Shown: piece after piece, positions 1 to 5,927 of the stretch
Layout of the letters: each line of letters begins with the position of its first letter
How positions within the stretch are numbered: position 1 is the first letter of the stretch
DNA from: Chloroflexota bacterium
Lineage (GTDB): Bacteria > Chloroflexota > Dehalococcoidia > Lucifugimonadales > JACPCL1
Direction: 5' to 3'
DNA length: 15,030 bases
Assembly (NCBI GenBank): GCA_016210395.1
Contig: JACQUI010000219.1
Location: forward strand, 1 to 15,030
Notes under the pieces: model-generated
Told to the model about the DNA's origin: nothing
Seen by the model: the letters and a program-made list of their open reading frames with translations, nothing else
Databases searched by the model: none
Program-made: the position numbers and the translations under genes

Positions 1-33
1 GAACTGAAGCGTCTGCCGCCTGACGGCATCTAG
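1..33 (+). CDS. 3' end of an unidentified upstream gene
   Basis: Frame 1 is open from the window edge and reads ten residues ending in PPDGI before a TAG stop at 31-33. It lies on the same strand as hemA and 50 bp upstream of it, so it could be the tail of the preceding gene. Nothing in ten residues identifies a family, and a short open frame at a window edge can occur by chance. Confidence 0.35.
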   Translation, partial: ELKRLPPDGI

Positions 34-50
34 GGTGTCCCCTACAATTA

Positions 51-68
51 CCTTCCCTTTAGGGAAGG
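51..68. repeat. 8-bp perfect inverted repeat upstream of hemA
   Basis: CCTTCCCT (51-58) and AGGGAAGG (61-68) are exact reverse complements separated by TT. The run continues into a GGGG-rich stretch that supplies the hemA ribosome binding site. It could act as a terminator for the upstream gene, or be the remnant of a dispersed palindromic repeat that abuts the hemA start. There is no T-run after it. Confidence 0.5.
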
Positions 69-86
69 GGCAGGGGTGAGGTGAAT

Positions 87-1331
87 ATGCGCATCGTAGC
101 TCTCGGCCTCAGCCACCATACGGCGTCAATCGAGTTGCGCGACCATGTCGCTGTGCCCGCGCAGCGCCTCCCCGAGGCGCTCGGCTGCCTGCGGTCCCGC
201 CTGGGCAAGGGCGTCATCCTTTCCACCTGTAACCGCTCGGAGGTGTACGCCCTGGCCCCCACCACAAAGGCAGGCGTGGCAGCCCTCACGGAGATGTTCG
301 CCGAATGCAATGACCTGACGATGGAAGATCTGGAGCCCCACCTCTACGCCTACAGCGGGCGCGAGGCCGTGCGCCACCTGTTCCGTGTCGCCTCCGGCCT
401 GGACTCCCTCATCCTTGGCGAGGCGCAGATCCTCGGCCAGGTGCGCGACGCCTACGCCGCTTCCAGCCGCGCCGGCATGGCGGGCGGCGTCATGACCCGG
501 CTCTTCCACCAGGCCCTGCGCGTGGGCAAACGCGCCCGCAGGGAAACCGCCATCGGCAGAAACGCCCTGTCCATCAGCCGCGCTGCCGTGGAGCTGGCCC
601 GCCGGACATTGGGCGGCCTGAGCGACAAGCGCGTGCTGGTTATCGGTGTCGGCGATGCAGGCAAGCTCGCCGCCCGCGCCCTGTCCGACGCCGGTGTCGC
701 AGAGATCACCGTCGCCAACCGCACCTACCAGCGCGCCGTGGAGCTTGCCGCAGAGCTGAACGGCCGGGCCGCTTCCCTGGACGACCTGCCCCGCCTGCTG
801 GAGGAGGCCGACATCGCCATCAGCGCCACCGGCTCCCCCGGCTACCTGCTGACGCCCGAGCTTGTCGCCCGCGCCAGGGTGGCGTCGGACCGCCCCCTGT
901 TCATCGCGGACATCGCCGCGCCACGGGACGTTGACCCGGCGGTCAAGTCCTTTGCGGGCGTCCACCTCTACGACATTGACGATCTGGAGGCCGTTGCCGA
1001 GACCAACCGCCGCGCTCGCCAGGCCGAGGCGCGGAAGGTGGAGGAGATGGTCAGCCAGGAGGTGCGCTCCTTCATGGACTGGCTCCGCTCCCTTGACGCC
1101 GTCCCCACCGTGGCAGCCATGTACCAGCGCGCCGACGCCGTCCGGGAAGAGGAGCTGGCCCGCGCGCTGCGCCTCATGCCCTCGCTTGCCGAGGCCGACC
1201 AGGCCACCCTGGACGCCTTCAGCCGCGCCCTGGTGAAGAAGCTGCTCCACAGGCCTGCGGCAGCCCTGAAAACCAGGAAGGACCCCAGCCTCACGGAGGC
1301 GGCGCAAGAGCTCTTTGGCCTGGAGCAGTAG
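87..1331 (+). CDS. hemA: Glutamyl-tRNA reductase
   Basis: NADPH-dependent reduction of glutamyl-tRNA(Glu) to glutamate-1-semialdehyde, the first committed step of C5-pathway tetrapyrrole (heme, siroheme, corrinoid) synthesis in the cytoplasm. The start context GLSHHTA, the catalytic-cysteine motif STCNRSEVY (Cys48), GEAQILGQVRDAY (about 111-123), the dinucleotide-binding stretch VLVIGVGDAGKLAARAL (about 183-199) and VANRT are all present. The C-terminal helical dimerisation domain with KKLLHRP is also complete. The length of 414 aa is normal for the family. I chose ATG at 87 because family members begin two or three residues before the IVxxGLSH strand; a GTG at 81 in the same frame is the alternative and would add two residues. 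GAGGTGA (78-84) and GGGG (73-76) are possible Shine-Dalgarno sequences. No other hem gene is in the window. Identification is firm. Confidence 0.97.
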   Translation: MRIVALGLSHHTASIELRDHVAVPAQRLPEALGCLRSRLGKGVILSTCNRSEVYALAPTTKAGVAALTEMFAECNDLTMEDLEPHLYAYSGREAVRHLFRVASGLDSLILGEAQILGQVRDAYAASSRAGMAGGVMTRLFHQALRVGKRARRETAIGRNALSISRAAVELARRTLGGLSDKRVLVIGVGDAGKLAARALSDAGVAEITVANRTYQRAVELAAELNGRAASLDDLPRLLEEADIAISATGSPGYLLTPELVARARVASDRPLFIADIAAPRDVDPAVKSFAGVHLYDIDDLEAVAETNRRARQAEARKVEEMVSQEVRSFMDWLRSLDAVPTVAAMYQRADAVREEELARALRLMPSLAEADQATLDAFSRALVKKLLHRPAAALKTRKDPSLTEAAQELFGLEQ

Positions 1332-1351
1332 CCTGTCTGCGACAAGCCGCT

Positions 1352-1381
1352 TTGACCTCGCCAGACCTCTCTATGTAAAAT
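1352..1381 (+). promoter_or_regulatory. Sigma70-type promoter for the small gene pair
   Basis: TTGACC (1352-1357) and TAAAAT (1376-1381) are separated by 18 bp, giving a predicted start near 1388 and a leader of roughly 90 nt before the ATG at 1478. It lies just after the hemA stop, so the two small genes are probably transcribed separately from hemA. Confidence 0.6.
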
Positions 1382-1410
1382 GAGACGGTGGCTGGTAGAG
1401 TGCCCGCTTG

Positions 1411-1434
1411 GGCGCCTTCCTTTGGCTAGGCGCC
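1411..1434 (+). other. Hairpin in the leader of the small gene pair
   Basis: GGCGCCT (1411-1417) pairs perfectly with AGGCGCC (1428-1434) across a 10-nt loop. It lies inside the predicted 5' leader between the promoter and the ribosome binding site at 1461-1466. It might modulate translation or transcription of the pair. No known riboswitch was recognised. Confidence 0.4.
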
Positions 1435-1477
1435 AGCGAAAGATCTTCCCGACGCTCGTCGAAGGGTGGCCAACACG

Positions 1478-1777
1478 ATGGAACAGATTGCTACATTGGA
1501 AAAGCTCGCCTCAGAAGTGGAGGGCATGAGGGATGAACTCCGACGCTTGAAAGCGGAGGTCCACTCCCTTCGGGAACAAGCCGAGGACGTCGTGGTGATC
1601 AGGACTATCAGTAAAGAAGATGCCAAGAGGGAAATCAAGCAACTGTTCGATTCTGGGGAAACGTTGTACTATTCTGACATTGTACACCGTCTGTGTATTG
1701 ACCTTCCTCTTGTAGTGGATATCTGCGAAGAACTCATTCAGGAAGGCGCAATTCATGTCCAATCAGCAGGAAGCTAA
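1478..1777 (+). CDS. Small coiled-coil / winged-helix-like protein, unknown
   Basis: Not recognised as a named family. The 99-residue product starts with a charged heptad-like region (about residues 5-36, TLEKL...LRRLKAEV...LREQ) predicted to be a coiled coil. It continues with a compact segment (about 44-95) whose helix-helix-helix spacing, KEDAKREIKQLF, then SDIVHRL, then LVVDICEELIQEGAIHV, resembles a winged helix-turn-helix. A small DNA-binding or partner-binding regulator is my inference. ATG 1478 is preferred over GTG 1466 because GAAGGG (1461-1466) sits about 11 nt upstream and the coiled coil begins there. The gene overlaps the next one by 23 bp, suggesting translational coupling. Codon use is visibly less G/C-rich than in hemA or the transporter nearby. 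Confidence 0.8.
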   Translation: MEQIATLEKLASEVEGMRDELRRLKAEVHSLREQAEDVVVIRTISKEDAKREIKQLFDSGETLYYSDIVHRLCIDLPLVVDICEELIQEGAIHVQSAGS

Positions 1778-1979
1778 GGCAGGACGTCAAACGCTGTTCA
1801 ACGTTGGTGATGCGCTGCGCGGCGAACGGGTATTGATCAACGCGCGGCGGCTGAGTCAGCCAAGAGTCATAAACCTCACTCATGATCACAAGGCCCAGGA
1901 AATCACCGCCCGAGACAATGTCTACTGTGTCATAGAGATGCCTCTTTCTAATCGGCCTAAGGAACAGACGGCTAGCTGA
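1755..1979 (+). CDS. Small unknown protein coupled to the preceding gene
   Basis: A 74-residue soluble, basic-and-polar protein without recognised domain, signal peptide or membrane segment. The ATG at 1755 lies inside the upstream gene (23-bp overlap) and is preceded by GGAAGG (1741-1746) at 8 nt spacing, which is the best reason to believe it is translated. The middle of the protein (LFNVGDALRGERVLINARRL, then PRVINLTHDHKAQEI) alternates hydrophobic and polar residues and may form beta strands. Like its partner it is less G/C-rich than the surrounding genes. The overlap suggests that the two products act together, but the function is unknown. Confidence 0.65.
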   Translation: MSNQQEAKAGRQTLFNVGDALRGERVLINARRLSQPRVINLTHDHKAQEITARDNVYCVIEMPLSNRPKEQTAS

Positions 1980-2003
1980 TTCTTAGGGATGACCCCTAGC
2001 CGT
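1968..2003. terminator. Bidirectional terminator between convergent genes
   Basis: ACGGCTAG (1968-1975) pairs exactly with CTAGCCGT (1996-2003), and outer GGA/TCC bases can extend the stem past a 3-nt bulge. A competing smaller stem TAGGG/CCCTA lies inside it. The element covers the stop codon at 1977-1979 and ends 3 bp before the transporter gene's stop on the other strand. That position is as expected for a shared terminator, although there is no clear U-run. Confidence 0.5.
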
Positions 2004-2005
2004 TC

Positions 2006-3430
2006 CTACCTTACCAGCGGCTCGCCCATCAGCGCCCACCAGGGCAGCGCCACCACTGCTACCATGACGAAGGCCAGCAGCGCCATGACCACCGCCAGGC
2101 GGAATATCTCGCCGCCGCTCACGTCGCTGTTGCCGTAGGCGATGACGCCGGAGCCGCCCGCCGCCGCGTAGAACTGGGCCGCATCGCCCGCAATGAGCGC
2201 CACAAGGCCGCACACCACCGGGTTCAGGCCGATTGCCTGCCCCAGGGACATGGCAACGGGCATGGTCAGGGACAGGTAACCCACGATGCTGGGGATGAAC
2301 AGGCGCACCCCCGCGCACACCGCCATCAGCCCCATGATCAGCGCCAGCGGCGACCCCATGAGCGGGCGCACCGCCCCCCGGATGCCCTCGGCCAGCCACT
2401 GCGCCACGCCGCTGCCGGTCATCGCCCCCGCCAGCGACAGCGACGTCGCCAGCACCACAAAGGTCGCCCAGCTCATGTTGCGCTCGAACTCGGCCCACTG
2501 CAGCACCCCGATCTTCGGCATGAGCAGCAGCACCAGGGCCAGCAGCGCGGGGACCTCCGGCGGCAGGTGGTGCAGGAAGTCCGTGGCCCACAGCGCCGAC
2601 GTCAGCAACGCGATGGCCAGCGCCCTCGCCTCCACGCCCGTCCACGGCCTCTTCGCAGCAGCGGACGTTTCCCTGGGCGTGACGCTGAACCCTTTCCTGT
2701 ACCACACGTACACGATAAACCCGCCGGCAAACAGCAAGACGTAGTAGGGCACGCCCAGCAGCAGAAACCACCTCGACCAGCTCATGCCGCCGATCAGGCC
2801 CGCGGCGGCCACAGGCGCCGTGCCGCCGGTCAGCAGCGCCGTGGACGACAGGCGGTTCAGCGACCCCAGCGCCAGCGTGACCGCGCGCGCCAGCAGGCTG
2901 TCGGAAGGCACGCCCCACCGCTCCAGCACGCGGTTGTACACAGGGATCTGGATGCCGTTCCGGGTGGTGGCTGAGGGCAGCATGAAGGTCATGGGGACGT
3001 AGGACAGGAGCATCTGCCAGTACAGCAGCCGGGGGTTTCCCCTGGCCCAGGCAGTCAGGCGGGATGCAACGCGCTCCGCCAGCCCCGAGCGGCTCATGCC
3101 CATGCCGAGGCCAAGAATGCCGATGACGAAGTAGGCGACCGGACTGGCGAACCCCGTCAGCGCCGACCGCAGGTCCGGCACGCCCTTCAGGATCACCAGG
3201 AGCACGACTGCGAGGAGGCCGGTCAGCGCGGGCGCCAGGAGGTCGGTGACCCACAGCATGACCGCAAGGCCCATGATGGCCAGCACCCGCCGGCCCTCGG
3301 GCGGCAGACTGCCCGGCAGGGGCAGAAGCAGCAGGGCAAAGAAAACGCCCACGGCCACCGATACCTTGGCTGCCGTCCCGCGTTCCACCTGAACGGTGGC
3401 CCTGAGTTTTGCCATGACCTCTTGCGGCAC
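2006..3430 (-). CDS. SLC13/DASS-family anion:sodium symporter-like transporter
   Basis: Integral membrane carrier of 474 aa, probably importing a di- or tricarboxylate or an inorganic anion such as sulfate. The substrate cannot be told from sequence. It has two pseudo-symmetric halves of hydrophobic segments. The first contains the LPSATTRNGIQIPVYNR stretch (about 151-167), where family members carry a Ser-Asn-Thr-type motif, followed by TGGTAPV (about 201-207). The second half ends with GDAAQFYAAAGGSG near the C-terminus. The start is GTG at 3430: AGGAG lies 6 nt upstream, whereas the in-frame ATG at 3415 has its purine-rich stretch only 2 nt away. The Shine-Dalgarno overlaps the stop codon of the small membrane-protein gene upstream, so the two are probably cotranscribed and translationally coupled. 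The Asn of the usual SNT motif is replaced by Ala here. Confidence 0.85.
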   Translation of the reverse strand: MPQEVMAKLRATVQVERGTAAKVSVAVGVFFALLLLPLPGSLPPEGRRVLAIMGLAVMLWVTDLLAPALTGLLAVVLLVILKGVPDLRSALTGFASPVAYFVIGILGLGMGMSRSGLAERVASRLTAWARGNPRLLYWQMLLSYVPMTFMLPSATTRNGIQIPVYNRVLERWGVPSDSLLARAVTLALGSLNRLSSTALLTGGTAPVAAAGLIGGMSWSRWFLLLGVPYYVLLFAGGFIVYVWYRKGFSVTPRETSAAAKRPWTGVEARALAIALLTSALWATDFLHHLPPEVPALLALVLLLMPKIGVLQWAEFERNMSWATFVVLATSLSLAGAMTGSGVAQWLAEGIRGAVRPLMGSPLALIMGLMAVCAGVRLFIPSIVGYLSLTMPVAMSLGQAIGLNPVVCGLVALIAGDAAQFYAAAGGSGVIAYGNSDVSGGEIFRLAVVMALLAFVMVAVVALPWWALMGEPLVR

Positions 3431-3439
3431 GCGAAGCTC

Positions 3440-3691
3440 CTAGTGCAGCGGGCAAACGTAGAGCGCGGCCCGTTCCCACGCCTGCGAAGCCTGAAGGCGA
3501 GTCTCATCGGCACGCGCCTGAGTTTCGCCCGCGCGTGCAGCCGAAGCTGTCCTGGCATCTACGCCGGCAGAGGCGATGGCCCCCGCCAGGTACACCAGCA
3601 TGGCAACCGCCGGCACAAAGAACATGGCCACGAAAAGGCCGTACCCGAAGGCCCTTGCTCTTGGACGCGGTGTCTGCCGGCTTTTTTGCAT
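3440..3691 (-). CDS. Small single-span membrane protein upstream of the transporter
   Basis: An 83-residue protein with a basic N-terminus (MQKSRQTPRPRARAFGYG), one strongly hydrophobic segment (about residues 19-41) and a polar, Ala/Arg/Glu-rich tail likely to be helical. By the positive-inside rule the N-terminus should be cytoplasmic. The ATG at 3691 is preceded by GAGGG at 4-5 nt spacing, so this start is preferred over upstream in-frame codons. Its TAG stop (3440-3442) falls at the AGGAG ribosome binding site of the DASS-type transporter, 9 bp before that gene's start. The family is not recognised. An accessory or regulatory subunit of the transporter is an inference from coupling alone. 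Confidence 0.7.
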   Translation of the reverse strand: MQKSRQTPRPRARAFGYGLFVAMFFVPAVAMLVYLAGAIASAGVDARTASAARAGETQARADETRLQASQAWERAALYVCPLH

Positions 3692-3873
3692 ATCGCCCTC
3701 ACACGTGGCGCAGGAAGTCGCCTGATTCTCCCACAGGAGCGGCCAAGCCACAAGGCGGCGCGCGCACGGGGCGAGCCTCCTTTGTCCGCGCCGTCGTGCT
3801 CCAGTGAATCGAAGATGGAACTGCCATTTGCCCCTTCCCCATACCCCCGCTCGCCGCCTATCCTAGCATCGCC

Positions 3874-4175
3874 ATGACTACCAACGGACCGCTCCAAACC
3901 GTCCCATCGCCTACAGACGGCGCTGCGCCTGAAGCCCGCCGCGGGCCGGGCGCGCCCATCGGCAACCAGAACGCCCGCAAGCACGGCTTTTACGCCAAAG
4001 CCCTCCCATCTTACAGGAGGCCATCGAGCTTCGGGACTTCAGGCCGGAGATCGCCTTCATGCGCGTCAAGCTCACGTCCCTCATCGCCAATCCCGCCACG
4101 CCCGACGAGGTCCTTATCAAAGCCATCCCCGCCATCACCCGCCTGATGGACGTGCAGGACAAGATCACCCGCTGA
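3874..4175 (+). pseudogene. Frameshifted small GxPxGNxNAxKHG-motif protein
   Basis: The 5' part encodes about 45 residues ending in GAPIGNQNARKHGFYAKALP. Frame 1 then degenerates into a Ser/Pro/Arg-rich shadow stopping at 4146. From 4011 the frame one base back reads 54 sensible residues (LQEAIELRDFRPEIAFMRVK, ending MDVQDKITR) to a TGA at 4173-4175. A single base missing around 4003-4011 explains this, giving an ancestral protein of about 100 aa. Similar G-x-P-x-G-N-x-N-A-x-K-H-G-F-Y proteins are, to my knowledge, small hypothetical proteins, some with a phage terminase-small-subunit-like look. The function is unknown. No Shine-Dalgarno is visible before the ATG. It could be a true pseudogene or a sequencing/assembly error. 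Confidence 0.7.
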
Positions 4176-4201
4176 GGGCAGTCGGCAGACAAAGACGAGG
4201 C

Positions 4202-4225
4202 GCCCCTTCCCGTGCGGGACGGGGC
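4202..4225 (+). terminator. GC-rich hairpin after the frameshifted gene
   Basis: An 11-bp stem (4202-4212 with 4215-4225) with one internal mismatch and a 2-nt loop, 26 bp downstream of the TGA at 4175. It is positioned as a terminator but lacks a following T-run. Confidence 0.4.
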
Positions 4226-4426
4226 CGGGGCAAGGGCAACCGGGCCATGCTCCCAATCCATGTGCGAGGCATCTGCTCTCTGCCCGTATGTCCATCCGGC
4301 TGGGGGTTCGGTTCCCAGACGCGAAAAGGAATTGTTCCTCCAAAAAAGAAAACAATTGCAGATAGCGGTCCAATCTGGCCATGCTGCCAAAACAATTCTG
4401 CTCCCTGCCCTAGATCTCTTGCCTGT

Positions 4427-4457
4427 TTGCCCGTATGCCCCCTTGCCCGCGTATAAT
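4427..4457 (+). promoter_or_regulatory. moaDE promoter with consensus -10
   Basis: A perfect TATAAT (4452-4457) is preceded by TTGCCC (4427-4432) at a rather long 19-bp spacing. The predicted start is close to 4463-4465, which coincides with an in-frame GTG (4463) of moaD and lies about 17 nt before the ATG at 4481. The mRNA would therefore be leaderless or have a very short leader. Confidence 0.55.
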
Positions 4458-4480
4458 AGCCAGTGAGGTTTTTTTGTCAC

Positions 4481-4732
4481 ATGCGCGCCAACGTCAAGCT
4501 CTTCGCCATCCTCAGGGAGCGGGCCGGGACCGGCCTGCTCCCGCTGCAGCTTCCCGATGGGTCTACCGTCGCTGTCCTCTTGCGCGAGCTCCAGGCCCAA
4601 CGGCCCGGCTTGCTGCTGGACGCGCCCTCCACCATGGTCGCCGTCAACATGGAGTACGTGCAGGAAGACCACGTCCTGCGCGACGGCGACGAGGTTGCCC
4701 TCATCCCCCCCGTCAGCGGAGGCGCGTCATGA
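4481..4732 (+). CDS. moaD: Molybdopterin synthase small (sulfur carrier) subunit MoaD
   Basis: Ubiquitin-fold sulfur carrier. Its C-terminal Gly-Gly is thiocarboxylated and donates sulfur to precursor Z (cPMP) in the MoaD2-MoaE2 complex, making molybdopterin. The 83-aa product shows the family start VKLFAILRERAG, the middle LPDGSTV, and the end DGDEVALIPPVSGG at residues 69-81. Two extra residues (Ala-Ser) follow the diglycine, whereas functional MoaD normally ends exactly at Gly-Gly. ATG 4481 fits family length; GTG 4463, six codons upstream, is possible if the transcript is leaderless. The stop overlaps the moaE start as ATGA (4729-4732). The GGA-GGC diglycine codons also form the GGAGG Shine-Dalgarno of moaE, so the two genes are tightly coupled. 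Confidence 0.93.
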   Translation: MRANVKLFAILRERAGTGLLPLQLPDGSTVAVLLRELQAQRPGLLLDAPSTMVAVNMEYVQEDHVLRDGDEVALIPPVSGGAS

Positions 4733-5169
4733 TCCTTCTCACCAGGGACCCGCTGGACCCCGAAGCAGTGACCGCCACGGTCCAGGACCCAGGCAACGGC
4801 GCGGTGGTCACCTTCCTGGGCGTCACCCGCAACCAGACAGGGGGCAGGGGCGTGCGCTACCTGGAGTACGAGGCCTACCACGGCATGGCGGAGAAAATGC
4901 TGGAGCGCATCGCCGGCGAGGTGAAGGCCAGGTGGGGAACCAACCGGTGCTCCATTGCCCACCGCTTTGGCCGCCTGGAGATCGGCGAGGTCAGCCTCGT
5001 GGTCGCCGTCGGCTCTCCCCACAGGCCGGAGGCCTTCGCCGCCTGCGCCTACGTCGTTGACCGCATCAAAGAGGACGTGCCCATCTGGAAGAAGGAATTC
5101 TTCGCCGATGGCGAGGTGTGGGTGGGCATGGAAGGGCGTCACGGCCACGCTGCCTCGCCCAGGGTTTAG
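4729..5169 (+). CDS. moaE: Molybdopterin synthase large (catalytic) subunit MoaE
   Basis: Catalytic subunit converting cPMP to molybdopterin using the MoaD thiocarboxylate. The 146 residues cover the complete family: GAVVTFLGVTRN (24-35), GVRYLEYEAYHGMAEKML (41-58), HRFGRLEIGEVSLVVAVGSPHR (78-99) and the substrate-site region IKEDVPIWKKE (113-123). In this last region Lys114 and Lys121 match the spacing of the essential lysines of E. coli MoaE (Lys119 and Lys126). The start is ATG 4729 within the moaD stop, with GGAGG (4718-4722) at 6 nt. No moaA, moaB, moaC or moeA gene is in the window, so the rest of the pathway must be encoded elsewhere. Identification is firm. Confidence 0.96.
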   Translation: MILLTRDPLDPEAVTATVQDPGNGAVVTFLGVTRNQTGGRGVRYLEYEAYHGMAEKMLERIAGEVKARWGTNRCSIAHRFGRLEIGEVSLVVAVGSPHRPEAFAACAYVVDRIKEDVPIWKKEFFADGEVWVGMEGRHGHAASPRV

Positions 5170-5308
5170 TCGCTACGGTTTCCTCCAACTTCGCTATCCC
5201 GCATATCCCCCGCTCAGTTCTCTCTCGGCGATCTTGCCTCCACCCACCTGTTCGCCCCTCGCAAGGCGCTTCCCTGGCGCTTTTGCCCCATCCCATGCAC
5301 GAATCCTA

Positions 5309-5337
5309 TTGCCCGCTGCCCTAGTCGGTGGTACACT
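5309..5337 (+). promoter_or_regulatory. Sigma70-type promoter of the Lrp/AsnC gene
   Basis: TTGCCC (5309-5314) and TACACT (5332-5337) with an ideal 17-bp spacer. The predicted start near 5344 gives a leader of about 58 nt containing a small GCGC-CCTA-GCGC stem that might be an operator. Lrp/AsnC regulators often autoregulate, but no consensus site is asserted here. Confidence 0.55.
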
Positions 5338-5401
5338 GGATAACTGATTTCGTATGACAGCGCCCTAGCGCAATAACATCCTAAACAAATAGGTGGGGAA
5401 A

Positions 5402-5842
5402 ATGGACGAACTGGACAAGAGAATCATCGAGCTCCTGCAGTCGGATGGACGCTCCTCCAACGCGCGCATCGCCCGCGACGTGGGCGTCAGCGAGGGGACC
5501 GTCCGCCGCCGCCTGCGCCGCCTGGTGCAGGACGAAATCATCCGCGTTATCGCCGTCCCCGACCCCGAGAAGATGGGCTACAACACCGTGGCCCTGGTGG
5601 GCATCCAGGCCGACCCCGACAAGATTGACGACGTGGCCAAGCTCCTGGCCCAAATGGACGAGACCCAGTACGTCTCTCTGACCACCGGCTCCTTCGACAT
5701 CTTCATCTGGGTGGCTTTGCCCTCGTCCGAAGCACTGGGCAACTTCCTCCGCCGCAGGGTAGGCATGACGCCGGGCATCCGCCGCACCGAGACCTTCGTG
5801 AACCTGGCCATCCGCAAACGTGGCTTCGGCATCCTCATGTAG
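5402..5842 (+). CDS. Lrp/AsnC-family transcriptional regulator
   Basis: A 146-residue feast/famine-type regulator with an N-terminal winged helix-turn-helix and a C-terminal ligand-binding RAM domain that normally assembles into dimers and octamers around an amino acid effector. The HTH spans about residues 2-55 (MDELDKRIIELLQSDGRSS, then ARIARDVGVSEGTVRRRLRRL). The RAM domain follows from about 62 (NTVALVGIQAD, YVSLTTGSFDIFIWVAL, GIRRTETFVNL). Both parts are complete and of typical length. ATG 5402 is preferred because AGGTGG (5391-5396) lies 5 nt upstream; the GTG at 5393 falls inside that site. The targets and effector are unknown, and neither neighbour (moaE, DUF2851) is an obvious amino acid gene. 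Confidence 0.92.
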   Translation: MDELDKRIIELLQSDGRSSNARIARDVGVSEGTVRRRLRRLVQDEIIRVIAVPDPEKMGYNTVALVGIQADPDKIDDVAKLLAQMDETQYVSLTTGSFDIFIWVALPSSEALGNFLRRRVGMTPGIRRTETFVNLAIRKRGFGILM

Positions 5843-5862
5843 CCGGCGCACACTGGCATAAC

Positions 5863-5897
5863 TGCAGCAGGGCGGGCATTGCGCCCGCCCTGCTGCA
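5863..5897. terminator. Strong 15-bp hairpin between convergent genes
   Basis: Perfect 15-bp arms (5863-5877 and 5883-5897) flank a 5-nt ATTGC loop, 20 bp after the regulator's stop and 30 bp from the end of the DUF2851 gene on the other strand. Its placement suggests a bidirectional terminator; neither side has a convincing T-run. Confidence 0.65.
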
Positions 5898-5927
5898 TGT
5901 CCACTTTGTATTCCAGCGTCGGCGGAC

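Larger units (their letters stand above)
4176..4462 (+). promoter_or_regulatory. Intergenic spacer with short repeats upstream of moaD
   Basis: No credible gene is present. The stretch holds a hairpin (4202-4225), an A/T-rich patch with AATTGTT (4330-4336) facing AACAATT (4351-4357), and a further AACAATT copy at 4391-4397. It also has a 10-bp direct repeat TGCCCGTATG at 4281-4290 and 4428-4437, and ends in the moaD promoter. The repeats might be operator sites for molybdenum-cofactor regulation. No ModE box or Moco riboswitch was recognised. Confidence 0.4.

Noticed and set aside
126..1307. Long antisense open frame across hemA (minus strand)
   Set aside because: High-GC coding DNA often leaves the opposite strand open. 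The translation is Gly/Val/His-rich low complexity with no family features, while hemA on the plus strand is unmistakable.
1983..3479. 498-aa open frame overlapping the transporter on the same strand
   Set aside because: It reads an alternative frame as Gly/Arg/Ala-rich low-complexity protein, whereas the chosen frame gives regular membrane segments and family motifs.
4003..4014. Programmed ribosomal frameshifting in the small motif protein
   Set aside because: There is no slippery heptamer and no downstream structure of note. The AGGAGG at 4015-4020 could stimulate frameshifting in principle, but without a slippery site a missing base is simpler.
4176..4480. Moco riboswitch upstream of moaDE
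   Set aside because: The predicted transcription start is at or within about 18 nt of the start codon, leaving no room for an aptamer. The upstream sequence also lacks the conserved Moco RNA features I know.
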